DNA of 64,000 nucleotides. Origin: Paraburkholderia sp. BL21I4N1 (GTDB taxonomy: Bacteria > Pseudomonadota > Gammaproteobacteria > Burkholderiales > Burkholderiaceae). The position numbers and the translations under genes are program-made. The notes under the pieces are model-generated. The model made no database searches and was not told where the DNA came from. It saw nothing but the letters and a program-made list of their open reading frames with translations. Each line of letters opens with the position of its first letter. The first letter of the stretch is position 1. Shown here in pieces: positions 55,631 to 64,000 of this stretch. The stretch is from assembly GCF_002973525.1 (NCBI RefSeq), contig NZ_PVEN01000005.1, forward strand, positions 124,001-188,000, read 5' to 3'.

Positions 55631-56422
55631 TCACGCGCCAGCCGGTACGGGAATCTTGAAGAGCCGGAAAAAGTTTTGCGTCGTCGCGGCGGCCAGCGCC
55701 GTTTCCGGCATCTCGCGTTGCTGCGCGATGTAGCGTCCGACATAACTCACGTACGCAGGTTCATTGGGCTTACCGCGATACGGCACGGGCGCGAGGTACG
55801 GCGAATCGGTTTCGATCAGCAGACGCTCGAGCGGCACGCGGCGCGCGACGTCCTGCACGTCGGTCGCGCTTTTGAACGTGACGATGCCCGACAGCGAAAT
55901 GTAAAAATTCTGCGCCAGCGCCTGTTCGGCGACGGCCCACGGCTCGGTGAAACAATGCATCACGCCGCCCGGTTCGCTGGCGCGCTCCTCGGCCATGATG
56001 CGCAGCGTGTCTTCCGACGACGAGCGCGTGTGGATGATCAACGGCTTACCCGTGGCATGCGCGGCGCGGATATGGGTACGAAAGCGCTCGCGCTGCCACT
56101 CCATGTCGGCGATCGTGCGGCCTTCCAGACGGTAGTAGTCGAGTCCGGTCTCGCCGATCGCCACCACCTTCGGATGCTCGGCCAACTCGATCAATTCGGC
56201 GAGGCTCGGCTCACGCATGTCCTCGTGATCCGGGTGCACGCCCACCGACGCGTAGACGTTGTCGTGCTGGCTGGCGATCTCCAGCACCGACGGCAGCGTC
56301 TCCAGATCGACCGACACACACAGCGCATGCGTGACCGAATGGCTGCGCATGTTCTCGAGCACCTGCGGCAGGCGGTCGGCGAGTCCTTCGAAGTTGATGT
56401 GGCAGTGCGAATCGACAAACAT
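55631..56422 (-). CDS. TatD family metal-dependent hydrolase
   Basis: A 263-residue TIM-barrel deoxyribonuclease-type hydrolase. The metal ligands start at FVDSHCHIN (the HxH pair), with GVHPDH, IGETGLDYYR (Glu), LIIHTRSSSEDTL, GVMHCFTEP and ETDSPYLAP (Asp) following in order. TatD proteins degrade DNA and act in DNA repair and quality control; the nearby tmk-holB genes fit the common order tmk-holB-tatD. The GNAT gene lies 55 bases upstream on the same strand. Confidence 0.94.
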   Translation of the reverse strand: MFVDSHCHINFEGLADRLPQVLENMRSHSVTHALCVSVDLETLPSVLEIASQHDNVYASVGVHPDHEDMREPSLAELIELAEHPKVVAIGETGLDYYRLEGRTIADMEWQRERFRTHIRAAHATGKPLIIHTRSSSEDTLRIMAEERASEPGGVMHCFTEPWAVAEQALAQNFYISLSGIVTFKSATDVQDVARRVPLERLLIETDSPYLAPVPYRGKPNEPAYVSYVGRYIAQQREMPETALAAATTQNFFRLFKIPVPAGA

Positions 56423-56477
56423 GGTGAGGTCCTGCGAAAAAATGGCGTGAGGTGGAATCGGGCGGCTTCGGTCGGCT

Positions 56478-57011
56478 TTATTCGACGTCGGCGGCTTCCG
56501 TCGGCGCGTCGAGGCGCTTGCCGAGAATCACCAGATCGCGCTCCACGTCGTCCAGCACGGCGACGCGCGGCAGCGAGCCCCACGTGTCGAAGCCGAAGCC
56601 GCGGAACAGCCGCAAGCTCGCATCATTGTGGCCGAAGATGAAACCCAGCACCGTGTCGATGCCGAGCGCCGGCGCGGCCGCCAGCGACGCCGCCAGCAGT
56701 TGCTTGCCTAGGCCACGCCCACGGGCGCTTTCGTCGAGATAGATGCTGACTTCGGCCGTGCGCAGATACGCTGGCCGACCGTAGAAATCCGAAAAGCTCA
56801 ACCAGGCGATCACGCGGCCGGGCTGCTGCGAATCTTCGACCACCCACAGCGGACGCTTATGCGGGCCATGCGCGTGAAACCACGCCAGACGGCTTTCGAC
56901 GCTGACCGGTTCGAGGTCGGCGGTGACTTGCCGCGACGGCACGGTCGAGTTGTAAATAGCGACGATGGCGGGCAGATCGTCAAGCGTGGCATCGCGGTAG
57001 GCAAGGCTCAT
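56478..57011 (-). CDS. GNAT N-acetyltransferase, phosphinothricin-acetyltransferase-like
   Basis: A 177-residue acetyl-CoA-dependent N-acetyltransferase. It starts YRDATLDDLPAIVAIYNSTV and has AEVSIYLDESARGRGLGKQLL (the acetyl-CoA pyrophosphate-binding loop). The end GHNDASLRLFRGFGFDTWGSLPRV is typical of the Pat/Bar subgroup that acetylates phosphinothricin or methionine sulfoximine-like amines. The real substrate here is unknown. It sits between holB and tatD. Confidence 0.88.
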   Translation of the reverse strand: MSLAYRDATLDDLPAIVAIYNSTVPSRQVTADLEPVSVESRLAWFHAHGPHKRPLWVVEDSQQPGRVIAWLSFSDFYGRPAYLRTAEVSIYLDESARGRGLGKQLLAASLAAAPALGIDTVLGFIFGHNDASLRLFRGFGFDTWGSLPRVAVLDDVERDLVILGKRLDAPTEAADVE

Positions 57012-57247
57012 GGTGCGTTGAAGGTGAGGTGGAAGGTCGAGCGGTTAGAACGAAGACCCAAGCGGAGCTTGGAGACGAAACGCGGAACGGTTGCAAAAAC
57101 GGCGGCAAAACGGCAGCAGGAAAGGCGACGGCGGCCAGGCCTTGAGCGCGGCAGGCAGCAACGCCACGCCTTGAAACCGCAACCCGAGCGGGATGCGCGC
57201 TGCACACGCCGCCGAATCCGGCCTTGCGTCACAAGCCAACGCCCTAC

Positions 57248-58282
57248 CTACGCGAACAACTCGCGGTAGCCGAGAAACAGCTCCTCGAACACCAGCCGCG
57301 CATTCAGCGGATGGTTCTCGACAGCGCGCTGGCGCGTCACGGTCCGCATGAAACGCGCGAACGCGCTGGCATCCGCCTGCGACGCGCAGCGCGTCAACGC
57401 CGCCGAAGCTTGCGGAAAATAACGCGGCGCGCCCGCGGTGCGCTGCGCCAGCAGATCGTACATCCAGCGTTGCAGCCAGCCGAGCACCAGCGGCACCGGC
57501 AACTTCTGCAGCGCCTCGCCGCACGCGAACGCATCGCACCCGGCACCGGCGGCCAGTTGCTTCAGGGTCCAGTCGCGCAGCGCGCGGTTTTCGTCGCTGG
57601 CCAGCGCGAGTGCCGCAAGCGGCGCGCCGCCGGCTTCAGCGAGCAACGCCGGCGCGTCGGCTACGCCCTGCGCGGCCAGCCATTGCGCGGCGAGTTCCGG
57701 CGCTGGCACGCTCATCGGCCATTGGCGACAGCGGCTGATGATGGTGGGCAGCAGACGGTCGATCCGCGCCGATACCATCAGGAACACGACGCCCGCCGGC
57801 GGTTCTTCGAGCGTCTTCAGCAGCGCGTTGGCCGCGGCGATGTTCAGCGCTTCGGCCGGATACAGCACCACCACGCGCGCGCCGCCGCGGTGCGACCCCA
57901 CGCCGACGAAGTCGAGCAAGCCGCGAATCTGCTCGATCTTGATCTCCTTGCTGGGCGCACGGGTCTTTTTCCCTTCGTCGGCGTCGGCCTTCTCGGCTTT
58001 TTCGTCCGCGGCGCTGTTCAGGCCGGCTTCGGCGGCCAGCGCTTCGGGCACCACGATGCGGTAATCCGGATGATTGCCCTGGGTGAACCAGTTGCAGGCC
58101 ACGCAGGTGCCGCACGGCTCGCCGTTGGCCAACTGTGCCTCGCACAGCAACCCTTGCGCGAGATGCTGCGCGAAGCGCAGCTTGCCGATGCCGCCTTGTC
58201 CATGCAGCAACAACGCATGCGGCCAGTGGCCACGCAGTTGTTGCAGGCGATTCCAGTCATCGGCTTGCCACGGATAAATCAT
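57248..58282 (-). CDS. holB: DNA polymerase III subunit delta'
   Basis: Clamp-loader subunit of the replicative polymerase, 344 residues. HALLLHGQGGIGKLRFAQ gives a P-loop-like segment without the usual Ser/Thr after Lys, as in delta' proteins that do not hydrolyse ATP. A cluster of cysteines (CEAQLANGEPCGTCVAC) forms the zinc module. NALLKTLEEPPAGVVFLMVS and LLPTIISRCRQWPM (the sensor SRC) are diagnostic. It is about 95 bases downstream of tmk on the same strand. Confidence 0.95.
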   Translation of the reverse strand: MIYPWQADDWNRLQQLRGHWPHALLLHGQGGIGKLRFAQHLAQGLLCEAQLANGEPCGTCVACNWFTQGNHPDYRIVVPEALAAEAGLNSAADEKAEKADADEGKKTRAPSKEIKIEQIRGLLDFVGVGSHRGGARVVVLYPAEALNIAAANALLKTLEEPPAGVVFLMVSARIDRLLPTIISRCRQWPMSVPAPELAAQWLAAQGVADAPALLAEAGGAPLAALALASDENRALRDWTLKQLAAGAGCDAFACGEALQKLPVPLVLGWLQRWMYDLLAQRTAGAPRYFPQASAALTRCASQADASAFARFMRTVTRQRAVENHPLNARLVFEELFLGYRELFA

Positions 58283-58376
58283 CGTTTCTCTTTGAAATCA
58301 ATCGGCTAGCGAAGTAAGGCAAGACACCACCTGAACTTTCCAAGCCGTTATAAAAAACGGTTATGTTCTTTTAAAA

Positions 58377-58997
58377 TCAAAGAACTGCAATCAACTCTTC
58401 AAGCTGTTTCTGAATACGCGCAATGGTCTGCGAAGAGTCAATGATAGCGAACCGGTACGGCGCTTCTTCCGCGCGGCGCAGATATTCGCTGCGGGTGCGG
58501 TTGAAGAACGCCGTCGACTCGCTCTCGAAACGGTCCGGATCGCGCACCGCGCTGCGCCGTTCATCGGCGACTTCCGGGTCGAGGTCGAACAGCACCGTCA
58601 TATCCGGCTGGAAACCGCCCTGCACCCAGCGCTCCAGCGTTTCCAGCTTGTCGCGCGGCAGCCCGCGGCCGCCGCCCTGGTAGGCGAAGGTCGCGTCGGT
58701 GAAACGGTCCGACAGCACCCAGTCGCCGCGCGCCAACGCCGGCTCGATCACTTCGGCCAGATGCTGGCGGCGCAGCGCGAACATCAGCAACGCCTCGGTT
58801 TCGAGGTCCATTTTCTGATGCAGCACGATCTCGCGGATCTGCTCGCCGAGCGGCGTGCCGCCCGGTTCGCGCGTCATGACCACCGCGCGGCCCGTGCTCG
58901 CCACCTTGTGCTCGAGGCGCTCGCGGAACCAGCTCAGATGCGTGGTCTTGCCGGCGCCGTCTATGCCCTCAAACGTAATGAATTTGCCCCGCGCCAT
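58377..58997 (-). CDS. tmk: Thymidylate kinase
   Basis: Phosphorylates dTMP to dTDP, 206 residues. The P-loop GIDGAGKT lies at 11-18, then [14 protein letters not shown], the DR(F/Y) motif [17 protein letters not shown] and [14 protein letters not shown]. The ATG overlaps the mltG stop as TGATG; an ATG one codon earlier overlaps as ATGA. Coupled translation after mltG is usual for this pair. A longer open frame upstream is the shadow of mltG. Confidence 0.96.
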   Translation of the reverse strand: MARGKFITFEGIDGAGKTTHLSWFRERLEHKVASTGRAVVMTREPGGTPLGEQIREIVLHQKMDLETEALLMFALRRQHLAEVIEPALARGDWVLSDRFTDATFAYQGGGRGLPRDKLETLERWVQGGFQPDMTVLFDLDPEVADERRSAVRDPDRFESESTAFFNRTRSEYLRRAEEAPYRFAIIDSSQTIARIQKQLEELIAVL

Positions 58998-60007
58998 CAT
59001 TGCCCTCGAATGTATTTGTCCACGGCCTTGTTGTGATCGCCGAGGTTGTCGGAAAAGATGCTGCTGCCGTCGCCGCGCGAGACGAAATACAGCGCGGTGC
59101 TTTGCGCCGGGTTCATCGCCGCCTGCAGCGACGCGACACCGGGCAGCGAGATGGGCGTAGGCGGCAAACCCATCCGGGTGTAGGTATTGTAGGGAGTGTC
59201 CGTCTGCAGGTCTTTCTTGCGGATGTGCCCCGTGTAGCTGTCGCCCATGCCGTAGATCACGGTCGGGTCCGTCTGCAACGGCATGCCCACCCGCAGACGG
59301 TTGGCGAACACCGCCGCCACCATCGGCCGGTCGGACGGCTTGCCGGTCTCCTTTTCGATGATCGACGCCATGGTCAGCGCGTCGTACGGCGTCTTGTACG
59401 GCAGATCCGGCGAGCGCGCGAGCCACGCTTCGTCCAGACGCTGGCGCATCAGGTGATACGCGCGACGGTACACGTCGAGGTCGCTGGTGTTCTTGTCGAA
59501 CAGATAGGTGTCGGGGAAAAACAGCCCCTCGCCGTTACCGATCGACGCCTCCGGCGCACCGATCGCCGTCATCAGGTCGGCGTCGCTCATGCCGGCCGTG
59601 TCGTGCCTGAGCGCCGGATTGGCGTCCAGCTCGGCGCGCATGCGCTTGAAGGTCCAGCCTTCGATGACGGTCGCCACGTATTCGTTGACGTCGCCGCGGG
59701 CGATTTTTTGCAGCACATCGTACGGGCTCACGCCGGTCTTGAACTCGTAGTTGCCCGATTTCAGTTCGCTTTGCAGCCCGAGCAAGCGCGTCATCATGAC
59801 GAAGAGCTCCGGCTCGACCGGCACGCCGCCGCGATTCAGTTGCAAGGTAACGCTGCGCAGGCTGCTATGCGGTTTGACGGTGACGTCGAGTTGCGCGGGG
59901 TTCAGATCGAGCGGACTGGTGGCCCAGTGATAGCCGGCTGCAACGGCGGCTACGGCCAGCACAACGACGAGTGAGCCGGCGACGAAACATTTCTTCAGGA
60001 GGGACAT
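58997..60007 (-). CDS. mltG: Endolytic peptidoglycan transglycosylase MltG
   Basis: Inner-membrane lytic transglycosylase (YceG family) that cuts nascent glycan strands and ends their growth. The 336-residue protein has an N-terminal membrane anchor (about 5-27), a LysM-like region ([17 protein letters not shown]) and the catalytic segment [10 protein letters not shown] with the conserved Glu. [24 protein letters not shown] follows and the end is [23 protein letters not shown] start nine codons upstream is also possible. It overlaps tmk. Confidence 0.93.
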   Translation of the reverse strand: MSLLKKCFVAGSLVVVLAVAAVAAGYHWATSPLDLNPAQLDVTVKPHSSLRSVTLQLNRGGVPVEPELFVMMTRLLGLQSELKSGNYEFKTGVSPYDVLQKIARGDVNEYVATVIEGWTFKRMRAELDANPALRHDTAGMSDADLMTAIGAPEASIGNGEGLFFPDTYLFDKNTSDLDVYRRAYHLMRQRLDEAWLARSPDLPYKTPYDALTMASIIEKETGKPSDRPMVAAVFANRLRVGMPLQTDPTVIYGMGDSYTGHIRKKDLQTDTPYNTYTRMGLPPTPISLPGVASLQAAMNPAQSTALYFVSRGDGSSIFSDNLGDHNKAVDKYIRGQ

Positions 60008-60085
60008 GCCGAACGGGACAGGAGTGGACTGCATATAATACTTGTTTGCCTTAGCTAAAGTCAGAATTGACTGTTCTCCGAATCC

Positions 60086-61165
60086 ATGAACACACCGCTC
60101 GCTACTGCTTCAGGCACTCCCTCGGTCAACCCTGCCGCTGCTGCCGCCGTCCCGGCCTCGTCCGTTGCGCTGCCCGTGCTGCCGCGTCCGTCCGCCGGTG
60201 AATTCGACGCCGTCGTCCAGCATGGTGCCTACATGCCGCTCACGCAGTTCGGCGTGATCGACACGATCGGCGACGACGCGGCGAGCTTCCTGCACGGCCA
60301 GCTCACCAACGACACCCAGCATCTCGACGCCGCCAACGCGCGGCTGGCCGGCTATTGTTCGGCCAAGGGCCGTCTGCTGGCGTCGTTCCTGACGTGGCGC
60401 AGCGGCGAGGCGATCCGCCTGCTGGTGTCGAAAGACGTGCAGGCCGCGGTGCAAAAACGGCTGTCCATGTTCGTGCTGCGCGCCAAGGCCAAACTGGTGG
60501 ACGCGAGCAGCGACGTCGCGGTGATCGGCCTTGCCGGTGACGTGCGTCACGCGTTGTCGGGCGTGTTCGACGCGTTGCCGGACGGCGTGCATGTGAAGGT
60601 GGACGGCCCGCTGGGCTCGCTGATTCGCGTGCCGGACGCGTTGGACCGGCTGCGTTATCTGTGGATCGGACCGAAGGCACAGATCGAGGCGCATCTGCCG
60701 GCGTTGGAAGACAAGCTCAAACGCGTGTCGCCGGCAGTGTGGGACTGGCTCGACATTCGCGCGGGCGAGCCGCGCATCACCCAACCCGTGGTCGAGCAGT
60801 TCGTGCCGCAAATGGTCAATTTCGACGTGCTCGGCGCGGTGAACTTTCGCAAAGGCTGCTATCCGGGTCAGGAAGTGGTGGCGCGCAGCCAGTATCGCGG
60901 CACGATCAAGCGGCGCACGTCGCTGGCAAATGTGGCGGGTGAGCTGGACACGGTCAAGGCGGGCGCGGAGCTGTTTCATTCGGACGATCCCGGCCAGCCC
61001 TGCGGGATGGTGGTGAACGCGGCGTCGGCGCCGGAAGGCGGGGTCGATCTGCTGGTGGAGATCAAGCTCGCCGCGCTGGAAAACGGCTCGGTGCATCTGG
61101 GTGCGGCGGAAGGGGCGGCGTTGCGGTTTCTTGCGCTGCCGTATGGATTGCCGACCGAGGTTTAA
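60086..61165 (+). CDS. ygfZ: Folate-binding protein YgfZ
   Basis: Tetrahydrofolate-dependent factor for assembly or repair of iron-sulfur proteins such as MiaB, 359 residues. The family signature KGCYPGQEVVARSQYRG lies near residue 255-272. The GcvT-like fold is indicated by FLHGQLTNDTQHL and AGYCSAKGRLLASFL. The first 40 residues are alanine- and proline-rich and unconserved. It diverges from mltG, with about 80 bases between the start codons, and is followed after 14 bases by the NRDE gene. Confidence 0.93.
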   Translation: MNTPLATASGTPSVNPAAAAAVPASSVALPVLPRPSAGEFDAVVQHGAYMPLTQFGVIDTIGDDAASFLHGQLTNDTQHLDAANARLAGYCSAKGRLLASFLTWRSGEAIRLLVSKDVQAAVQKRLSMFVLRAKAKLVDASSDVAVIGLAGDVRHALSGVFDALPDGVHVKVDGPLGSLIRVPDALDRLRYLWIGPKAQIEAHLPALEDKLKRVSPAVWDWLDIRAGEPRITQPVVEQFVPQMVNFDVLGAVNFRKGCYPGQEVVARSQYRGTIKRRTSLANVAGELDTVKAGAELFHSDDPGQPCGMVVNAASAPEGGVDLLVEIKLAALENGSVHLGAAEGAALRFLALPYGLPTEV

Positions 61166-61179
61166 GAGACCCTTGCCCG

Positions 61180-62025
61180 ATGTGCCTGATCGTCTTTGAC
61201 TGGCGACCCGATGCGGTCGACGGCCCGCTCTTCACGCTCGCCGCCAACCGCGACGAATTCTTTCGCCGCACCGCCGAACCGCTCAGCTGGTGGCACGACG
61301 CGCCGGCCGTGCTGGCCGGCCGCGATCTGGTGGGCGGTGGCACCTGGCTCGGCGTATCGCGCGACGGTCGCTTCGCCGCGCTGACCAATTATCGCGCGCC
61401 GCATGAAATGCGCGCCGACGCGCCGACCCGCGGCACCCTCGTCGGCGACTGGCTGAGCGGCGCCGCCCGCGACGCGCAGGGTCAGCCGCACACAACACCG
61501 CTCGCCTATCTGCAACACGTCGCGCAAACCGGCGACATCTACAACGGCTTCAATCTGCTGGTGGGCGACTGGACGCGCCGCGAACTCGGCTGGTACTGCA
61601 ACCGTTCGTCGCTCGCGCCCGCGCTGCTCGCGCCGGGCACGCACGGCATTTCGAACGCGGTGCTCGATACCGCGTGGCCGAAGCTCGTCAACAAGCGCGC
61701 CGAACTGGGCGCCCTGCTCGCACGCCAGACCACGCCGCCGCTCGAACGGCTGATCGATCTGATGCGCGACCCGCGTCTCGCACGCGACGACGAATTGCCG
61801 TCCACCGGTATTCCACTGGAACGTGAACGGGCGTTGTCGGCGGCGTTTATCGAAACGCCGGAATACGGCACGCGCGGCACGACCGCGTTGCGCGTAGCGG
61901 CGCAGGGCGACGTGACCAGCGTGGCCGTGGCCGAGCGCAGCGACGATAACGGCTCGCACCGGATCGTACGGCCCGGCGATTTCGAGCGCAGCTTCGCGTT
62001 CAATATTGAGCGAGAGATCGCCTGA
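61180..62025 (+). CDS. NRDE (TANGO2-like) family protein
   Basis: A 281-residue protein of the NRDE family. The name motif NRDE is at residues 23-26 in FTLAANRDEFFRR. GGGTWLGVSRDGRFAALTNYR and SRG/TRGTLVGDWL-type segments follow. Cys2, right after the initiator Met, is placed like the nucleophile of Ntn hydrolases, to which the family is distantly related. The human homologue TANGO2 is linked to haem and lipid metabolism; the bacterial role is unknown. It is probably co-transcribed with ygfZ (14-base gap). Confidence 0.9.
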   Translation: MCLIVFDWRPDAVDGPLFTLAANRDEFFRRTAEPLSWWHDAPAVLAGRDLVGGGTWLGVSRDGRFAALTNYRAPHEMRADAPTRGTLVGDWLSGAARDAQGQPHTTPLAYLQHVAQTGDIYNGFNLLVGDWTRRELGWYCNRSSLAPALLAPGTHGISNAVLDTAWPKLVNKRAELGALLARQTTPPLERLIDLMRDPRLARDDELPSTGIPLERERALSAAFIETPEYGTRGTTALRVAAQGDVTSVAVAERSDDNGSHRIVRPGDFERSFAFNIEREIA

Positions 62026-62065
62026 TAGGCGGATAAGCGGATAAGCGGGGGGCGATACCCCACCG

Positions 62066-63025
62066 CTACTCGACGCCGAACGCCCCGCGTAACGCCGCGG
62101 CCGCATCGGCATGCGCTTGCGCCACGTCAGGCACGAAGCCGCCCATCTTGAAGAACTCGTGGATCATGCCCGGGTAGCGTAGCAACATGACCAGGTTGCC
62201 CGCGTTGCGTAACTTTTCCGCGTAAGCCGCGCCCTCGTCGCTCAACGGATCGTATTCGGCGGTCGCGATCCAGGCCGGCGCGAGGCCGCTGAAAGCAGGC
62301 GCGTCGCGTTGACCGTCGAGCGGCGCGAATCGCCAGTCGTCGCGATCGCTCGTATCGCGCACGTAGTGATCGAAGAACCACTGAATCGTCTCGCCCGACA
62401 GCAGGAACCCGTTGGCCAGACGCGCATGCGATTCCGTCTGCTGGTGTCCGGTCGTGCCGGGGTAGATCAGCATCTGCAGCGCCAGCTCGATGTCCGCGTC
62501 GCGTGCGAGCACCGCGCAGACAGTGGCCAGCGTGCCGCCCGCGCTATCGCCACCCACCGCCAGCCGGTTTTCATCGATACCGTATTCCGCCGCGTGCGTG
62601 TACAGCCAGCGCAACGCGTCGAACGCGTCGTCGACGGCCGTGGGGAATTTGTGCTCGGGCGCGAGACGATAGTCCACCGACAACACCGCGCAGCGGCCGT
62701 CGCGCGCGAACATCCGGCAGAGCGCGTCGTGCGTGTCGACGCTGCCCACCGTGAAGCCGCCGCCGTGGTAGTACACCAGCGCCGGAAGCGGTTCGGCCCA
62801 GCCCGGTTCGACTGGAAAATACAGACGTGCGCGAATCGCCGCGCCGTCGCGCGTGGGCACGCGCAGATCGTCGACGGAGAACATCGGCGCGCTGGCAATC
62901 TCCAGGATCGGCGCGCTTTTTTCGTACGACGCGCGCGCCTGTTGCGCGCTCATGTCATGAAGCTGCGGACGTTTGGCCCGCGCGATCATGTCGAGCACCT
63001 GCTCGATCTTCGGATTCAGCGGCAT
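62066..63025 (-). CDS. Alpha/beta hydrolase, HSL-type esterase/lipase
   Basis: A 319-residue carboxylesterase of the hormone-sensitive lipase family. The oxyanion motif HGGG (YYHGGGFTVGS) lies near 90, the nucleophile elbow GDSAGG near 160, the acid in AEYDPLSDEGAAYAE and the catalytic His in PGMIHEF. It is expected to hydrolyse short-chain esters in the cytoplasm. The start MPLNPKIEQVLDMI fits the family; an upstream in-frame ATG adds 20 unlike residues. It lies about 110 bases after the short-chain dehydrogenase gene on the same strand. Confidence 0.92.
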   Translation of the reverse strand: MPLNPKIEQVLDMIARAKRPQLHDMSAQQARASYEKSAPILEIASAPMFSVDDLRVPTRDGAAIRARLYFPVEPGWAEPLPALVYYHGGGFTVGSVDTHDALCRMFARDGRCAVLSVDYRLAPEHKFPTAVDDAFDALRWLYTHAAEYGIDENRLAVGGDSAGGTLATVCAVLARDADIELALQMLIYPGTTGHQQTESHARLANGFLLSGETIQWFFDHYVRDTSDRDDWRFAPLDGQRDAPAFSGLAPAWIATAEYDPLSDEGAAYAEKLRNAGNLVMLLRYPGMIHEFFKMGGFVPDVAQAHADAAAALRGAFGVE

Positions 63026-63132
63026 GGTGCGTCTGAGGGCGCAAACGCGCCGGGAAAAGTAAAAGAGAACCGGCGAACATCGCATCGCAACCCATCACGA
63101 CGCAGCCGCTCGCCGGCCATGCTGGCAAACGC

Positions 63133-64000
63133 CTAACCCGCGTTCTTCACTTCGGGCTTCAACGACATCGGATCGCTCGGATTACGCAAATGCTCGATGT
63201 CCTCATGACGCAGCTCCACCGTCGCCATGATGCCCGGGTGCGTGATGATGTAGAAACGCCGCGCGGCGATCGCTTCGAAGGTGATGTCGGCGACGTCGGC
63301 GGCGCTCAGTTTGCCCGACTGCACCGCGCGCTGCAGTTGCTTGCCCGCGGCGATCTGTGAGCGGGTCGGGCCGCTGTCGTTGCGCAATGTTGCGGGGCGC
63401 GCGCGTTCGGCGTTGGCGATACCGGTCGGCACGAAGGCCGGGCACAACAACGAACAGCTCACGTGCGAGCCGGCACCCTGCGTCGCTTGCCCCGCTTCCG
63501 CTGCCTGCGTCATCTGAGCCGCCTGCGCCAGTTGCAGGTCGTGATACAGCGTCTCGGTGAGCGACACCACAGCATGCTTCGAGGCGTTGTAGATGCCCAT
63601 GGCGGGCGGCGACAGCAAGCCCGCCACCGACGCCGTATTGACGATATGCGCCGGCTCGTTCTGCGCCAGCATGATCGGCGTGAAGACGCGCACACCGTGC
63701 GCGACGCCCATCACGTTGACGCCGAACACCCACGACCAGTCGTTCACCGAGCTTTCCCACAGGAAGCCGCCCGACCCCACGCCCGCGTTGTTGAACAGCA
63801 GATGCACCTTGCCGAACGCGTCGAGCGCCGCCTGCGCGAGCGCTTCGACCTGGGCCGCGCTGGCGACGTCGGTCGGCACGCCGATCGCGTCGGCGCCGCC
63901 GGCGCGCAAGGCGTCGACGGTTTGCGCGAGCGCCTCGGGATTCACGTCGGCCAGCACCAGTTTCATGCCGAGCGCCGCGCCCTTGTCCGCGAACGCACGG
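63133..64000 (-). CDS. Short-chain dehydrogenase/reductase (5' end outside window)
   Basis: About 288 residues are visible; the N-terminal strand with the GxxxGxG cofactor motif lies beyond base 64000. The frame reads through ...AFADKGAALGMKLVLADVN without a start signal, so the first internal Met is not the start. Seen here: TDVASAAQVEALAQAAL, LLFNNAGVG (NAG motif), the catalytic Ser in NTASVAG and the YxxxK in YNASKHA. A glutamine/alanine-rich insert near the substrate loop (QMTQAAEAGQATQGAG) is unusual. It is likely an NAD(P)H-dependent alcohol/ketone oxidoreductase of unknown substrate. Confidence 0.88.
   Translation of the reverse strand, partial: RAFADKGAALGMKLVLADVNPEALAQTVDALRAGGADAIGVPTDVASAAQVEALAQAALDAFGKVHLLFNNAGVGSGGFLWESSVNDWSWVFGVNVMGVAHGVRVFTPIMLAQNEPAHIVNTASVAGLLSPPAMGIYNASKHAVVSLTETLYHDLQLAQAAQMTQAAEAGQATQGAGSHVSCSLLCPAFVPTGIANAERARPATLRNDSGPTRSQIAAGKQLQRAVQSGKLSAADVADITFEAIAARRFYIITHPGIMATVELRHEDIEHLRNPSDPMSLKPEVKNAG

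Noticed and set aside
58340..58372. Small hairpin between holB and tmk as a terminator
   Set aside because: The stem is only about five base pairs and lies between co-directional genes of one likely operon.

Overview
The window reads as chromosome of a Burkholderiaceae bacterium, most likely Paraburkholderia or a close relative. The evidence is high-GC coding with strong Shine-Dalgarno sites, a full set of cepacian (bce) exopolysaccharide genes, a nitrate reductase fused to a CysJ-type flavoprotein, and the ygfZ / mltG-tmk-holB / tatD neighbourhood. The assignment rests on recognised families, not on a database search. LAYOUT. (1) 1-9.6 kb: nitrate assimilation on the minus strand in the order nirB, nirD, nitrate reductase-flavoprotein fusion, MFS transporter (cut by the window edge). 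Upstream of nirB is an unusually complete control region: two NtrC-like sites, a sigma-54 promoter, and a leader with two hexaloop hairpins (ANTAR/NasT type), the second overlapping an intrinsic terminator. The transporter has a second sigma-54 promoter of its own. A histidine-kinase relic and a stand-alone receiver protein follow. (2) 9.6-13.5 kb: MOSC protein, GlcG/HbpS-like protein and malate synthase G. (3) 13.6-43.4 kb: the exopolysaccharide locus. The bce-II-like part holds galU (bceT), acyltransferase bceS, double glycosyltransferase bceR, flippase bceQ, a secreted beta-propeller, acyltransferase bceO, an SGNH esterase and GDP-mannose dehydratase bceN. The bce-I-like part holds bceK to bceB on the minus strand and bceA diverging from it. 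Together they supply GDP-mannose, the GDP-rhamnose precursor, UDP-glucose and UDP-glucuronate. They also supply seven glycosyltransferase domains (matching a heptasaccharide repeat), acylation, Wzx flipping, Wzy polymerisation, and the BceD/BceF phosphatase-kinase pair with outer-membrane exporter BceE. Between the two halves sits a foreign-looking gene for a Fic protein with an AbiEi-like N-terminal domain. It is preceded by six copies of an 18-bp direct repeat arranged as two triplets exactly 118 bp apart; this is the best candidate for an undescribed system here. (4) 43.7-49.6 kb: a domesticated transposase-N-terminus fusion, a YciI-like protein, a PsiF-repeat protein, a small membrane protein, a Ysc84/SYLF lipoprotein and a GT4 glycosyltransferase. 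(5) 49.8-64 kb: an AAA ATPase, otsA, an MscS channel, a Rap1a/Tai-like protein, an ankyrin protein, tatD, a GNAT enzyme, holB, tmk and mltG, then ygfZ, an NRDE protein, an HSL-type esterase and a 5'-truncated short-chain dehydrogenase.
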